Source: JBGPGW01 sp046349515 (GTDB lineage Bacteria; Pseudomonadota; Alphaproteobacteria; CADEGL01). From it: a stretch of 13,445 bases of DNA. Shown here one piece after another: positions 5,950-13,445 of the stretch. A program made the position numbers and the translations under genes. The notes below the pieces were generated by a model. It searched no databases and was not told the DNA's origin. It saw only the letters and a program-made list of their open reading frames with translations. Position 1 is the first letter of the stretch; every line of letters begins with the position of its first letter. Location: contig JAXMCE010000029.1 of the NCBI GenBank assembly GCA_046349515.1, positions 1 to 13,445 of the forward strand, written 5' to 3'.

Positions 5950-8694
5950 GTGTCGGCGGCAAACGAGCAAGCCCTAAGTGAACCCGAGGATTTGAGGCGA
6001 TCACGAGAAGTGATCGATCCTCCTCTCACGCCCATGATGGCGCAGTACTTCGAGGCGAAGCGCGTCCATCCCGACTGCCTGCTGTTCTTCCGGATGGGTG
6101 ATTTCTACGAACTCTTTTTCGACGATGCCAAGGCGGCTGCGGGCGCGCTCGACATCGCGCTCACGCATCGCGGTCGCCATGCGGGTGAAGACGTGCCGAT
6201 GTGCGGCGTTCCTGTCCATGCCGTGGACGGGTATCTCGCGCGCCTTATCCGCAAAGGATTTCGCGTGGCGGTCTGCGAACAGGTCGAGGATGCCGCCGAG
6301 GCCAGGCGCCGAGGCGGCAAAGCGCTCGTCCGCCGGGATATCGTCCGCGTGGTGACGCCGGGAACGCTGACCGAAGATACGCTCCTGGATTCACGGCAAC
6401 ACAATTTTCTGGCCGCCGTCGCCGAGGCGCATGGCCGACTGGCCATGGCCTGGCTGGATATGTCGACCGGCGATTTTCAAGTCGAGACGATCTCGGTGCC
6501 CTCCTTGGCATCGGCCTTGGCGCGTCTGGCGCCCGGCGAGCTCCTGGTCTCCGATCGCCTCGTCGAGCGCGATGACCTCCGCGAAGGGTTCGGTGAATGG
6601 GCCTCGATCCTGACGCGCCTGCCCAACAGCCGCTTCGACAGCGAGAACGCCCGGTTGCGGCTCGAGCGATTGTTTGGCGTTCGGTCGCTCGATGCTTTTG
6701 GTCAATTCGACCGGGCCGAGCTGTCTGCGGCCGGCGTGCTCATCGATTATGTCGAGCTGACGCAGAAGGGACGGTTGCCGCGCTTCTCGCCGCCCCGCCG
6801 CATGCCTTCGGGCGCGGTCATGGAAATCGACGCCGCGACGCGACGGAATTTGGAGCTTGTCCACACTTTAAATGGCGAGCGCTCGGGCAGTCTCCTCTCC
6901 GTCATCGATCGGACCGTGACGGGTGGCGGCGCGCGCTTGCTTGCGACGCAGCTCGCAGCGCCTCTCACCGATGCGGGCGCAATCCGCCATCGGCTCGACT
7001 CCGTTCAGTACTTCGCAGATGCGGCGCCCACGCGCGACAGTGTGCGTGAGACGCTGCGGCGGGCCCCCGATCTCGAGCGTGCTCTCTCGCGGCTGACGGT
7101 TGGCCGCGGGGGGCCTCGCGATCTCGCGGCGATCCGAGACGCCTTGGGGGCCTCTGTCCGCATTCGTGAGATGCTGGCGGAGGCTCGCTTCCCGGCACCT
7201 CCGCCGGCCGTCGAGGCAACAGTCGCGTCTTTGGCGGACGAGACGGCGCTCATCGAGCGATTGCGCCAAGCGCTCGCGGGCGATGTGCCAATCCTCGTCC
7301 GCGATGGCGGATTTATCGCTCCAGGCTGTGACTCACTGCTCGACGAGCAACGGGCGTTACGCGACGGCAGCCGCCGGCTGATCGCCGAACTCCAGAGCCG
7401 TTATGCGAGCGAGGCCGGCGTCGCGAACCTCAAGATCAGGCACAACAATGTCCTCGGCTACTACATTGAGGTCAGTGCGACGCACGCACCGAAGCTGCAG
7501 GGACAGACACCAAGCCCTTTCATCCACCGCCAGACGATGGCTGGCGCGATGCGCTTCACGACGGTCGAGCTTGGTGGACTTGAGGACAAGATCAATCGAG
7601 CGGCCGATCGCGCACTCGCGCGGGAGCTCGAGCTGTTTGAGGAGTTGTCGTCCGAAGTCAAAACACGTGCGGAGCGGATCGGGCAGACGGCACGCGCCAT
7701 GGCAACGCTCGACGTCGCCGCTGGTCTCGCGGACCTCGCGGTCGAGCGGCGCTACTGCCGTCCCATCGTCGACGACAGCTTGATCTTTCGGATCGAAGGC
7801 GGGCGCCATCCGGTTGTCGAGGCAGTGCTGGCACAACGAGGGGACGAGCCGTTTATTGCCAACGATTGCGACCTCTCCGATGGCGCGGGTGCGAGCCGGC
7901 TTTGGCTCGTGACAGGCCCTAACATGGCCGGGAAGAGCACATTTCTCCGGCAGAACGCACTTATCGCGATTCTCGCCCAGATGGGTAGCTACGTGCCTGC
8001 GCAAGCGGCTCATGTCGGGGTCGTCGACCGGTTGTTCAGCCGCGTCGGGGCGGCGGACGACTTGGCCCGCGGTCGCTCGACGTTCATGGTGGAGATGGTC
8101 GAGACAGCGACGATCCTCAATCAGGCCGGGCGCCGCTCCCTCGTCATCTTGGATGAGATCGGTCGCGGCACCGCGACGTTCGATGGCCTGTCGATCGCAT
8201 GGGCGTCCCTCGAGCATCTGCATTCGGTCAATGAAAGCCGGGCTCTCTTCGCCACCCACTACCACGAACTCACGGCGCTGGCCTCGCGCCTCGAGCGCAT
8301 GGCCTGTCACACGATGCGTGTCAAAGAATGGCAGGACAATGTCGTCTTCCTTCACGAGGTTGCGCCCGGCGTGGCCGACCGGTCCTATGGAATCCATGTC
8401 GGCCGTCTCGCGGGTCTGCCGGAATCGGTGGTTGCCCGTGCCGAGGAAGTCCTTGCCGCCCTGGGCCGGGGCGAGCAGGCCGAAGCGCTCGGTCGGCTGG
8501 CAGACGACCTACCGCTCTTTCGCGTGGCGAAGGGGCCGATCCCTCGCCCCGCTGATGATTCGCCGCTCGAGCAGGCCATTGCCGCACTCAATCCGGACGA
8601 GCTTACGCCGCGCCGTGCACTCGAAATGATGTATGAGTTCAAAGCCTTGCTTCGCGCCGCTGCGACAGCGACCGACGGGCGAGAGAGGGAATAG
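5950..8694 (+). CDS. mutS: DNA mismatch repair protein MutS
   Basis: Mismatch-recognition ATPase of methyl-independent or MutL-coupled repair, 914 residues. Domain I holds the mismatch-reading motif GDFYELF with Phe52 and Glu54 (E. coli Phe36/Glu38). The connector, lever and clamp domains follow (VLGYYIEV in the lever). The ATPase domain has Walker A GPNMAGKST (656-664), the signature region ARGRSTFMVEM (706-716), Walker B LVILDEIGRGT with Asp735/Glu736, and FATHYHEL. DDLPLF at 852-857 resembles a beta-clamp binding motif. The C-terminus ends in a helical dimerisation segment (LTPRRALEMMYEF). The start is GTG 5950, the only start codon after the in-frame TGA at 5938; it has no visible Shine-Dalgarno. 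ATG 6034 (residues 29-30, PMMAQYF) is the next realistic choice and would keep all motifs. The upstream ATG at 5937 is out of frame. Confidence 0.95.
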   Translation: MSAANEQALSEPEDLRRSREVIDPPLTPMMAQYFEAKRVHPDCLLFFRMGDFYELFFDDAKAAAGALDIALTHRGRHAGEDVPMCGVPVHAVDGYLARLIRKGFRVAVCEQVEDAAEARRRGGKALVRRDIVRVVTPGTLTEDTLLDSRQHNFLAAVAEAHGRLAMAWLDMSTGDFQVETISVPSLASALARLAPGELLVSDRLVERDDLREGFGEWASILTRLPNSRFDSENARLRLERLFGVRSLDAFGQFDRAELSAAGVLIDYVELTQKGRLPRFSPPRRMPSGAVMEIDAATRRNLELVHTLNGERSGSLLSVIDRTVTGGGARLLATQLAAPLTDAGAIRHRLDSVQYFADAAPTRDSVRETLRRAPDLERALSRLTVGRGGPRDLAAIRDALGASVRIREMLAEARFPAPPPAVEATVASLADETALIERLRQALAGDVPILVRDGGFIAPGCDSLLDEQRALRDGSRRLIAELQSRYASEAGVANLKIRHNNVLGYYIEVSATHAPKLQGQTPSPFIHRQTMAGAMRFTTVELGGLEDKINRAADRALARELELFEELSSEVKTRAERIGQTARAMATLDVAAGLADLAVERRYCRPIVDDSLIFRIEGGRHPVVEAVLAQRGDEPFIANDCDLSDGAGASRLWLVTGPNMAGKSTFLRQNALIAILAQMGSYVPAQAAHVGVVDRLFSRVGAADDLARGRSTFMVEMVETATILNQAGRRSLVILDEIGRGTATFDGLSIAWASLEHLHSVNESRALFATHYHELTALASRLERMACHTMRVKEWQDNVVFLHEVAPGVADRSYGIHVGRLAGLPESVVARAEEVLAALGRGEQAEALGRLADDLPLFRVAKGPIPRPADDSPLEQAIAALNPDELTPRRALEMMYEFKALLRAAATATDGRERE

Positions 8695-8750
8695 CCTGCC
8701 CCCGCACCATGAGGCCTGCGAGAGAGTTGGGGCCCGTGGTCATTCAAGGC

Positions 8751-8759
8751 TGATATAAT
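8751..8759 (+). promoter_or_regulatory. extended -10 promoter of glnD
   Basis: TGATATAAT contains a perfect TATAAT (8754-8759) with the TG extension one base upstream. No -35 lies at normal spacing (TTGGGG at 8727-8732 is 21 bases away), but an extended -10 can work without one. Initiation near 8766 would give glnD a leader of about 50 bases. The motif sits in the otherwise featureless mutS-glnD gap (8695-8816), suggesting glnD is not only read from mutS. Confidence 0.5.
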
Positions 8760-8816
8760 TTGAGCTTCACCGCGAGACGGCTGACGCGCGGGTCACGACA
8801 ACGACATAACGTCCGC

Positions 8817-11585
8817 ATGCGGAAGATCGCCGACCCACGGGCCATATTCGATCGACGCGCCGTGCGTGCGCGCATGGCCAAGGCGTCAGAGGCGGACCGG
8901 ACTGTTCCGCGCCGCGCTGTGCTCGCGGTCATGAAAGAAGCCCTCTCGGCGGGGCGCGCCGAAATCCGCAGGCGATTCGAGGGAGGTGCGTCCGGCACTG
9001 AGACCGTCGCCACCGGCGCGCTCCTCCTCGATCAGATCATCCGTCTTCTCTTCGAGCAGGCCGCTGCCCATTACGGTGCCGCCAACCCGACGGCGGGCGA
9101 ACGGCTTGCTGTCATTGCCGTTGGCGGGTATGGCCGTGGAGAGCTCGCGCCCTATTCGGACGTGGATTTGTTGTTCTTGTGCCCCTACAAGCCCACGCCC
9201 CATACCGAGCACATCGTCGAGCAGATTCTCTACGTCTTATGGGACCTCGGTCTCAAGGTGGGACACGCCGTGCGCGCGTTCGATGATTGTCTGCGGCTGG
9301 CCCGCGCCGATCATGTCATTCAAACGAGCCTTCTCGAGGCTCGCTGCGTTGCCGGAGACCGACGCCTGTTCAACGAGATGCAACGGCACTTCCTGTCGGA
9401 GGTCGTCGCAGGAACCGAGATCTCGTTCGTTGAGGCGAAACTTGCCGAGCGCGACGCGCGCCATGCGCGGTTGGGGGATTCGCGTTACGTGCTCGAGCCC
9501 AACATTAAGGACGGCAAGGGCGGGCTTCGCGACCTTCACACGCTGTTGTGGATTGCGAAGTGCCTCTATCGCGTAAAGACGATGGACGATCTGGTCCAGC
9601 TCGGCGTGCTCACTGACAAGGAAGCGCGCCGGTTCGCCAAGGCTCAAAACTTCTTGTGGACGCTTCGCTGTCATCTTCACTATGCGGCTGGCCGGCCCGG
9701 CGATCTCTTGACCTTCGACGTGCAGACGGTGATCGGCCGCCGCCTTGGCTATACCGATCACGCGGGGACGCGCGGCGTCGAACGCTTCATGAAGCATTAC
9801 TTCCTGACGGCGAAAACCGTCGGTGACCTCACTCGTATCCTATGCGCAGCGATCGAGTCCGAGCATAAGCGAAAACCCTTTTCCCCCGGGGGAACAGAGT
9901 CGACGGTCGAGGGATTTGCCCTTGAGAGCGATCGATTGACGCTCACCGATGACACGATCTTCGAGCGCGACCCCGTCGCGCTGATTCGGCTGTTTCATGT
10001 CGCGCATCTGCGCAATCTCGACATCCATCCCCAAGCGCTTCGCCTCGTCACGCGCAATTTGCGATTGATCGATGGCGACTTGCGCGCCAATCCGGATGCG
10101 AACCGCCTCTTTCTCGATCTGCTGACGTCGCCGAAGGGCCCCGAGAGTATTCTGCGACGGCTCAACGAAGCGGGCGTGTTCGGCCGATTCATCCCGGATT
10201 TCGGCCGCGTCGTCGCGCAAATGCAGCACGATATGTACCATGTGTACACCGTGGACGAGCACACGATTCGGGCGATCGGCATTTTGTCTCGGATCGAACG
10301 GGGTCTCTTGCAGGAGGACCACCCGCTCGCCAGCGACATCGTCCATAAGGTGCTGTCTCGCCGCGTCCTCTACCTGGCGGTTCTTCTTCACGACATTGCG
10401 AAGGGTCGCGGGGGCAATCACTCCGAGATCGGCGCCGAGATCGCCGAACGACTGTGTCCTCGCCTTGGCCTCACCACGGAAGAGACCGATACGGTCGCCT
10501 GGCTCGTTCGCTACCATCTCGTGTTGAGCGCGACGGCGTTCAAGCGCGACCTGTCGGATCCGACGGCGATCGCCGAGCTGGTTCGGATCGTGCAGTCCCC
10601 GGAGCGCTTGCGTCTTCTCCTGGTTCTCACTGTCTGCGACATTCGGGCGGTGGGACCCTCCGTCTGGAATGGGTGGAAGGCCGCGCTTCTGCGCGATCTC
10701 TACTACCGCGCGGAGGAAGTCATGTCGGGCGGGTTAGGCGGCGCGCCGGCGGCGACGCGCCTCGCCGCGGTGCGGGACGACCTGCGGCACGCGCTTCCGG
10801 GCTGGACGGCGGCCGAGATCGACACCCACCTCCTGCGGCTTCCGCCATCCTATCCGACATCCGTCGACGTCGATCTGCTGGCACGCCACGCGCGGCTCCT
10901 CCGGCAAGCCGATTTGTCCGGCGATCCGCTTGTGTTGAATCTTCGAATCGATCGCGTGCGGGCGGTGACGGAAGTGTTGATTTGTACGGCTGACCGGCCG
11001 GGATTGTTCGCCCGTTTGGCGGGCGCCGTCGCGGCGGCCGGAGCCACCATCGTCGATGCGCGGATTTTCACGACCACGGATGGTTTGGCGCTCGACAGTT
11101 TTTGGATCCAGGATGCGGACGGTCCTTTATCTTCGGGCGGGGCACCGCTCGCCGATCCTTATCGACTGGAGAGCCTCAAGTCGATCGTCGAGCGCAGCCT
11201 CGACGGCACGCTCGACATGACCGCGGTCTTGGCGGCTCGGCGCCGGCGCGCGGACCGCACGCGAGTGTTCGCGGTGCCCGCCCGGGTGCTCATCGATGAC
11301 AAGGCCAGCGCGACGCATACGGTCATCGAAGTCAACGGGCGGGATCGACCGGGTCTTCTCTATGAACTCACCCGCACTCTTGTCGATCTCAAACTCCAGG
11401 TGTCATCCGCCAAAATTTCGACCTATGGCGAGCGCGTGGTCGACGTCTTTTACGTCAAGGACTCGTTTGGATTGAAGGTCAGCCATCCGCGCCTGCTCTC
11501 CACGCTCCGCGATACGCTCCTTGCTGTTCTCGCTGATCCGGATGGTTCTGCGATACCACGTGAGACATCTGCGGCTGCACAATAG
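8817..11585 (+). CDS. glnD: bifunctional PII uridylyltransferase / uridylyl-removing enzyme
   Basis: Nitrogen sensor: adds UMP to PII proteins (GlnB/GlnK) when glutamine is low and removes it when glutamine is high. The protein is 922 residues. The nucleotidyltransferase motif GGYGRGELAPYSDVD starts at 103, with metal-binding Asp115 and Asp117. The HD hydrolase domain includes His482 and the pair His525-Asp526 (LLHDIAKGRGGNHSEIG). Two C-terminal ACT domains bind glutamine: about 717-790 (CTADRPGLFARLAGAVAAAG) and 832-905 (VNGRDRPGLLYELTRTLVDL). All four modules are in the standard order. ATG 8817 was chosen because MRKIADPRAIFDRRAV resembles family N-termini. An in-frame TTG at 8760 overlaps the -10 promoter and is unlikely, and ATG 8874 is a later alternative. 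No clear Shine-Dalgarno is visible. The gene follows mutS by 122 bases. Confidence 0.95.
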   Translation: MRKIADPRAIFDRRAVRARMAKASEADRTVPRRAVLAVMKEALSAGRAEIRRRFEGGASGTETVATGALLLDQIIRLLFEQAAAHYGAANPTAGERLAVIAVGGYGRGELAPYSDVDLLFLCPYKPTPHTEHIVEQILYVLWDLGLKVGHAVRAFDDCLRLARADHVIQTSLLEARCVAGDRRLFNEMQRHFLSEVVAGTEISFVEAKLAERDARHARLGDSRYVLEPNIKDGKGGLRDLHTLLWIAKCLYRVKTMDDLVQLGVLTDKEARRFAKAQNFLWTLRCHLHYAAGRPGDLLTFDVQTVIGRRLGYTDHAGTRGVERFMKHYFLTAKTVGDLTRILCAAIESEHKRKPFSPGGTESTVEGFALESDRLTLTDDTIFERDPVALIRLFHVAHLRNLDIHPQALRLVTRNLRLIDGDLRANPDANRLFLDLLTSPKGPESILRRLNEAGVFGRFIPDFGRVVAQMQHDMYHVYTVDEHTIRAIGILSRIERGLLQEDHPLASDIVHKVLSRRVLYLAVLLHDIAKGRGGNHSEIGAEIAERLCPRLGLTTEETDTVAWLVRYHLVLSATAFKRDLSDPTAIAELVRIVQSPERLRLLLVLTVCDIRAVGPSVWNGWKAALLRDLYYRAEEVMSGGLGGAPAATRLAAVRDDLRHALPGWTAAEIDTHLLRLPPSYPTSVDVDLLARHARLLRQADLSGDPLVLNLRIDRVRAVTEVLICTADRPGLFARLAGAVAAAGATIVDARIFTTTDGLALDSFWIQDADGPLSSGGAPLADPYRLESLKSIVERSLDGTLDMTAVLAARRRRADRTRVFAVPARVLIDDKASATHTVIEVNGRDRPGLLYELTRTLVDLKLQVSSAKISTYGERVVDVFYVKDSFGLKVSHPRLLSTLRDTLLAVLADPDGSAIPRETSAAAQ

Positions 11586-11626
11586 CGTCACGCCGAACTT
11601 GACTCGGCCGTCGCTATTCCGCATGT

Positions 11627-11646
11627 GCGCCGCCGCACCGCGGCGC
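11627..11646 (+). terminator. GC-rich hairpin after glnD, possible terminator
   Basis: GCGCCGC (11627-11633) and GCGGCGC (11640-11646) form a perfect 7-base-pair stem with a 6-base loop, starting 41 bases past the glnD stop. The following bases (GGATATTC) are only partly T-rich, so it is not a textbook intrinsic terminator, but its place before a separate trpS promoter candidate fits. Confidence 0.4.
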
Positions 11647-11662
11647 GGATATTCCCCCGGGG

Positions 11663-11692
11663 TTGACCCCAGCGAGTCGATGCGGCGATAAC
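11663..11692 (+). promoter_or_regulatory. candidate trpS promoter
   Basis: TTGACC (11663-11668) and GATAAC (11687-11692) are spaced by 18 bases. Initiation near 11699 would leave a leader of about 23 bases carrying the strong ribosome binding site GGGAGGG (11706-11712). The -35 lies within a small inverted repeat, GGGG-TTGA-CCCC (11659-11670). No Trp-codon leader peptide or T-box-like element is visible. Confidence 0.45.
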
Positions 11693-11721
11693 TCCCCGGG
11701 CGCATGGGAGGGCGAGACTAT

Positions 11722-12720
11722 ATGCGGCGCATTTTTTCCGGGGTTCAGCCGACAGGAAACCTTCACCTTGGCAACTACCTCGGGGCCATTCGCAATTGGG
11801 TCCGGCTACAGCCCGACTTCGATTGTCTTTATTGCGTCGTCGACATGCACGCGATCACGGTGTGGCAGGAGCCGAAGGCTCTCCGGGACAGCACGCGGGA
11901 GGTGGCCGCGGGTCTTCTTGCTGCGGGCATCGATCCCCAGCGCAGCATCCTCTTCAATCAAAGCCAGGTTGCGGCCCATGCCGAGCTGGCGTGGATCTTC
12001 AATTGCATCGCACGTCTCGGCTGGCTCAATCGCATGACTCAATTCAAGGAGAAGGCCGGAAAGGATCGCGAAAACGCGAGCGCCGGTCTCTACGTCTATC
12101 CGAACCTGATGGCTGCCGACATCCTCGCGTACAAGGCCACGCATGTTCCGGTTGGCGAAGATCAGAAGCAGCATCTCGAGTTGTGCCGGGACATCGCCCA
12201 GAAATTCAATCATGACTACGGTGTCGAGTTCTTCCCTTTGGTCGAGCCGCTGATTCTTGGGGAGGCGGCCCGGGTCATGAGCCTTCGGGACGGCACACGG
12301 AAGATGAGCAAATCCGAACCGTCCGACATGTCGCGGATCAATTTGACGGACAGCGCCGACGATATCGCGGTCAAAATCCGGAAGGCGCGAACCGATCCTG
12401 CACCTCTTCCGGATTCGGTGACCGGCCTCGAGGGACGGCCGGAAGCCGCGAACTTGGTCGGAATTTATGCGGCCCTCGGCGACCTCACGCGCGAGGAAGT
12501 CATCGGCCGCTTTGCCGGCAAGAATTTCTCGGACTTCAAGGCGGCCCTGGCCGATCTGGCAATCGAGACCTTGTCGCCGATTGCGGCGGAAATGCGCCGT
12601 TTTCTCGACGATCCGTCGGAGATCGACCGGATCCTGCGGTCGGGGGCTGACCGGGCCCGCGCGATCGCGGCGCCCATCCTTCGCGAGATCCACGACCTCG
12701 TCGGATTTCTGAGGCCCTGA
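11722..12720 (+). CDS. trpS: tryptophanyl-tRNA synthetase
   Basis: Class I aminoacyl-tRNA synthetase that charges tRNA-Trp, cytoplasmic, 332 residues, the usual size. The N-terminus carries SGVQPTGNLHLGNYLGA with the HIGH-type signature HLGN at 15-18. The second ATP-binding loop KMSKS lies at 194-198 (MSLRDGTRKMSKSEPSD). The start is ATG 11722 because GGGAGGG (11706-11712) lies 9 bases upstream; the in-frame ATG at 11704 overlaps that site and is rejected. The gene follows glnD on the same strand with a 136-base gap that contains its own promoter-like pair. The gene usually found between glnD and trpS in related genomes, murJ, is missing. Confidence 0.96.
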   Translation: MRRIFSGVQPTGNLHLGNYLGAIRNWVRLQPDFDCLYCVVDMHAITVWQEPKALRDSTREVAAGLLAAGIDPQRSILFNQSQVAAHAELAWIFNCIARLGWLNRMTQFKEKAGKDRENASAGLYVYPNLMAADILAYKATHVPVGEDQKQHLELCRDIAQKFNHDYGVEFFPLVEPLILGEAARVMSLRDGTRKMSKSEPSDMSRINLTDSADDIAVKIRKARTDPAPLPDSVTGLEGRPEAANLVGIYAALGDLTREEVIGRFAGKNFSDFKAALADLAIETLSPIAAEMRRFLDDPSEIDRILRSGADRARAIAAPILREIHDLVGFLRP

Positions 12721-12747
12721 TCGGCTCGGGGCACCTCGGAGCCGAGG
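12721..12747 (+). terminator. hairpin directly after the trpS stop
   Basis: TCGGCTC (12721-12727) pairs perfectly with GAGCCGA (12739-12745) around an 11-base loop, beginning at the base after the stop codon. An alternative stem uses CCTCGG (12734-12739) and CCGAGG (12742-12747). No T-run follows, so it is a possible terminator or 3'-end stabiliser only. Confidence 0.35.
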
Positions 12748-12821
12748 CTCTGCTCAAAGGGCCTTTCGTCTCGACGGAGAGCGCAGTAATTTGACTCGGC
12801 CGAACGCTCCGCGCACGCCAC

Positions 12822-12857
12822 GGCGGCGTGCGTCGCGTGGCGACGGGCGACGCCGCC
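12822..12857 (+). repeat. nested inverted repeats in the leader of the TauE/SafE gene
   Basis: Outer arms GGCGGCGT (12822-12829) and ACGCCGCC (12850-12857) enclose an inner hairpin CGTCGC (12831-12836) / GCGACG (12840-12845) with a 3-base loop. The outer arm ends 4 bases before the start codon at 12862, so the folded RNA would cover the ribosome docking region. GC-rich sequence makes chance pairing possible. Confidence 0.4.
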
Positions 12858-12861
12858 ACCG

Positions 12862-13445
12862 ATGCAGATTTATCTCCCGATTGCCGAGATGTCCGTGGAT
12901 GTGTTTGTCATCCTGGTGCTTGGTGGCGTGGTGGGATTTCTTTCAGGCCTTTTTGGCGCGGGCGGCGCGTTCTTGCTGACGCCACTGCTTATTTTCATTG
13001 GTGTCCCACCCCCGGTCGCGGTTGCGTCGGTCGCGAACGAATTGGTCGCAGCGTCCGTGTCGGGGGCGCTCGCGCACTGGCGGCGGCGGACTGTCGATTT
13101 CCGCATGGGCGGGGTGCTGCTCGTCGGTGGCCTTCTCGGCTCGAGCCTCGGCGTATGGCTCTTTGGGTTGTTGCGCGGGCTGGGGCAGATCGATCTGGTG
13201 ATTTCGATTTGCTATGTGGTGTTCCTTGGTTCGGTCGGCATCTTGATGCTGATCGAGAGCGGTCGAGCGATCTTGAGGCGAGGCAACCGAACGGTGCCCG
13301 TCCGGCGCATGCGCCACCCGGATTGGGTGAGACGCCTGCCTCTCAAGCTCCGTTTTCACAAATCACGCCTCTATGTGAGCGCGTTCCTGCCGTTTGGGAT
13401 CGGATTTTTCGTGGGCATCCTTTCGGCCATCATGGGTGTCGGCGG
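12862..13445 (+). CDS. TauE/SafE family membrane transporter (3' end cut by window)
   Basis: The N-terminal 194 residues of a polytopic inner-membrane protein of the TauE/SafE (formerly DUF81) family, many members of which are proposed to export sulfite or other sulfur or organic anions. The start MQIYLPIAEMSVDVF is typical of alphaproteobacterial members. It runs into a first helix with the family glycine motif GFLSGLFGAGGAFLLTPLL (about 22-40) and the small-residue motif VASVANELVAASVSGALAHW. Further helices follow at about 80-102 and 108-128. A basic cytoplasmic stretch (about 130-165) precedes a second glycine motif, GILSAIMGVG, at the window edge, the expected second half of the internal repeat. 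ATG 12862 was chosen from that N-terminal match; a clear Shine-Dalgarno is absent. Substrate unknown; nothing nearby points to sulfur metabolism. Confidence 0.88.
   Translation, partial: MQIYLPIAEMSVDVFVILVLGGVVGFLSGLFGAGGAFLLTPLLIFIGVPPPVAVASVANELVAASVSGALAHWRRRTVDFRMGGVLLVGGLLGSSLGVWLFGLLRGLGQIDLVISICYVVFLGSVGILMLIESGRAILRRGNRTVPVRRMRHPDWVRRLPLKLRFHKSRLYVSAFLPFGIGFFVGILSAIMGVG

Noticed and set aside
5796..6035. 79-codon minus-strand frame with a thioesterase-like WNVRYADTD string
   Set aside because: It overlaps the mutS start and the divergent promoter region, is too short for a thioesterase, and the match is a few residues only.
7357..8397. 346-codon minus-strand open frame inside mutS
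   Set aside because: It lies wholly over the MutS ATPase domain coding frame, has no promoter or ribosome binding site of note, and resembles no family.
11655..11700. CCCCGGGG and CCCGGG repeats before trpS as a mobile-element scar
   Set aside because: Short GC runs expected at this composition; no flanking duplications or transposase remnant.
11586..11721. Tryptophan attenuator or T-box in front of trpS
   Set aside because: No leader peptide with Trp codons and no T-box-like structure; only short GC hairpins and a promoter-like pair.
11806..12693. 295-codon minus-strand open frame inside trpS
   Set aside because: It is a shadow of trpS, which carries both class I synthetase signatures.

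Overview
The window is a GC-rich stretch of bacterial chromosome that looks alphaproteobacterial, probably near Rhodospirillales. This rests on the malic enzyme/mutS/glnD/trpS neighbourhood, the style of the encoded proteins and frequent GTG or weak Shine-Dalgarno starts. Nearly all of it is explained by seven recognisable genes. An eighth short open frame enters from the left edge, and the last gene is cut by the right edge. I see no RNA genes, insertion sequences, CRISPR arrays or prophage genes.

Left half, minus strand, read right to left: maeB (5735-3456), an NADP-type malic enzyme with a C-terminal phosphotransacetylase-like domain; phoR (3387-1981), a two-transmembrane phosphate-regulon sensor kinase; and a DcaP-like outer-membrane porin (1768-299). 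The 212-base gap between phoR and the porin holds three PHO-box units at exact 11-base spacing, oriented toward the porin (1861 down to 1829). The porin is therefore probably activated by PhoB under phosphate starvation, which links it to the neighbouring phoR. phoB and pst/phoU are not in the window.

Right half, plus strand: mutS (5950-8694), glnD (8817-11585), trpS (11722-12720) and a 5'-partial TauE/SafE transporter gene (from 12862). MutS repairs mismatches, GlnD senses glutamine and uridylylates PII, and TrpS charges tRNA-Trp. The genes are linked by conserved chromosomal position rather than by a shared pathway. murJ (mviN), which in my recollection usually lies between glnD and trpS in alphaproteobacteria, is absent here.

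The divergent maeB/mutS intergenic region (5736-5949) carries a good sigma-70-like promoter for maeB, an extended -10 candidate for mutS and several palindromes. The glnD leader has a perfect extended -10 element. The trpS leader has a promoter-like pair and a strong ribosome binding site. I found no convincing new biological system; the most informative signal is the PHO box in front of the porin.
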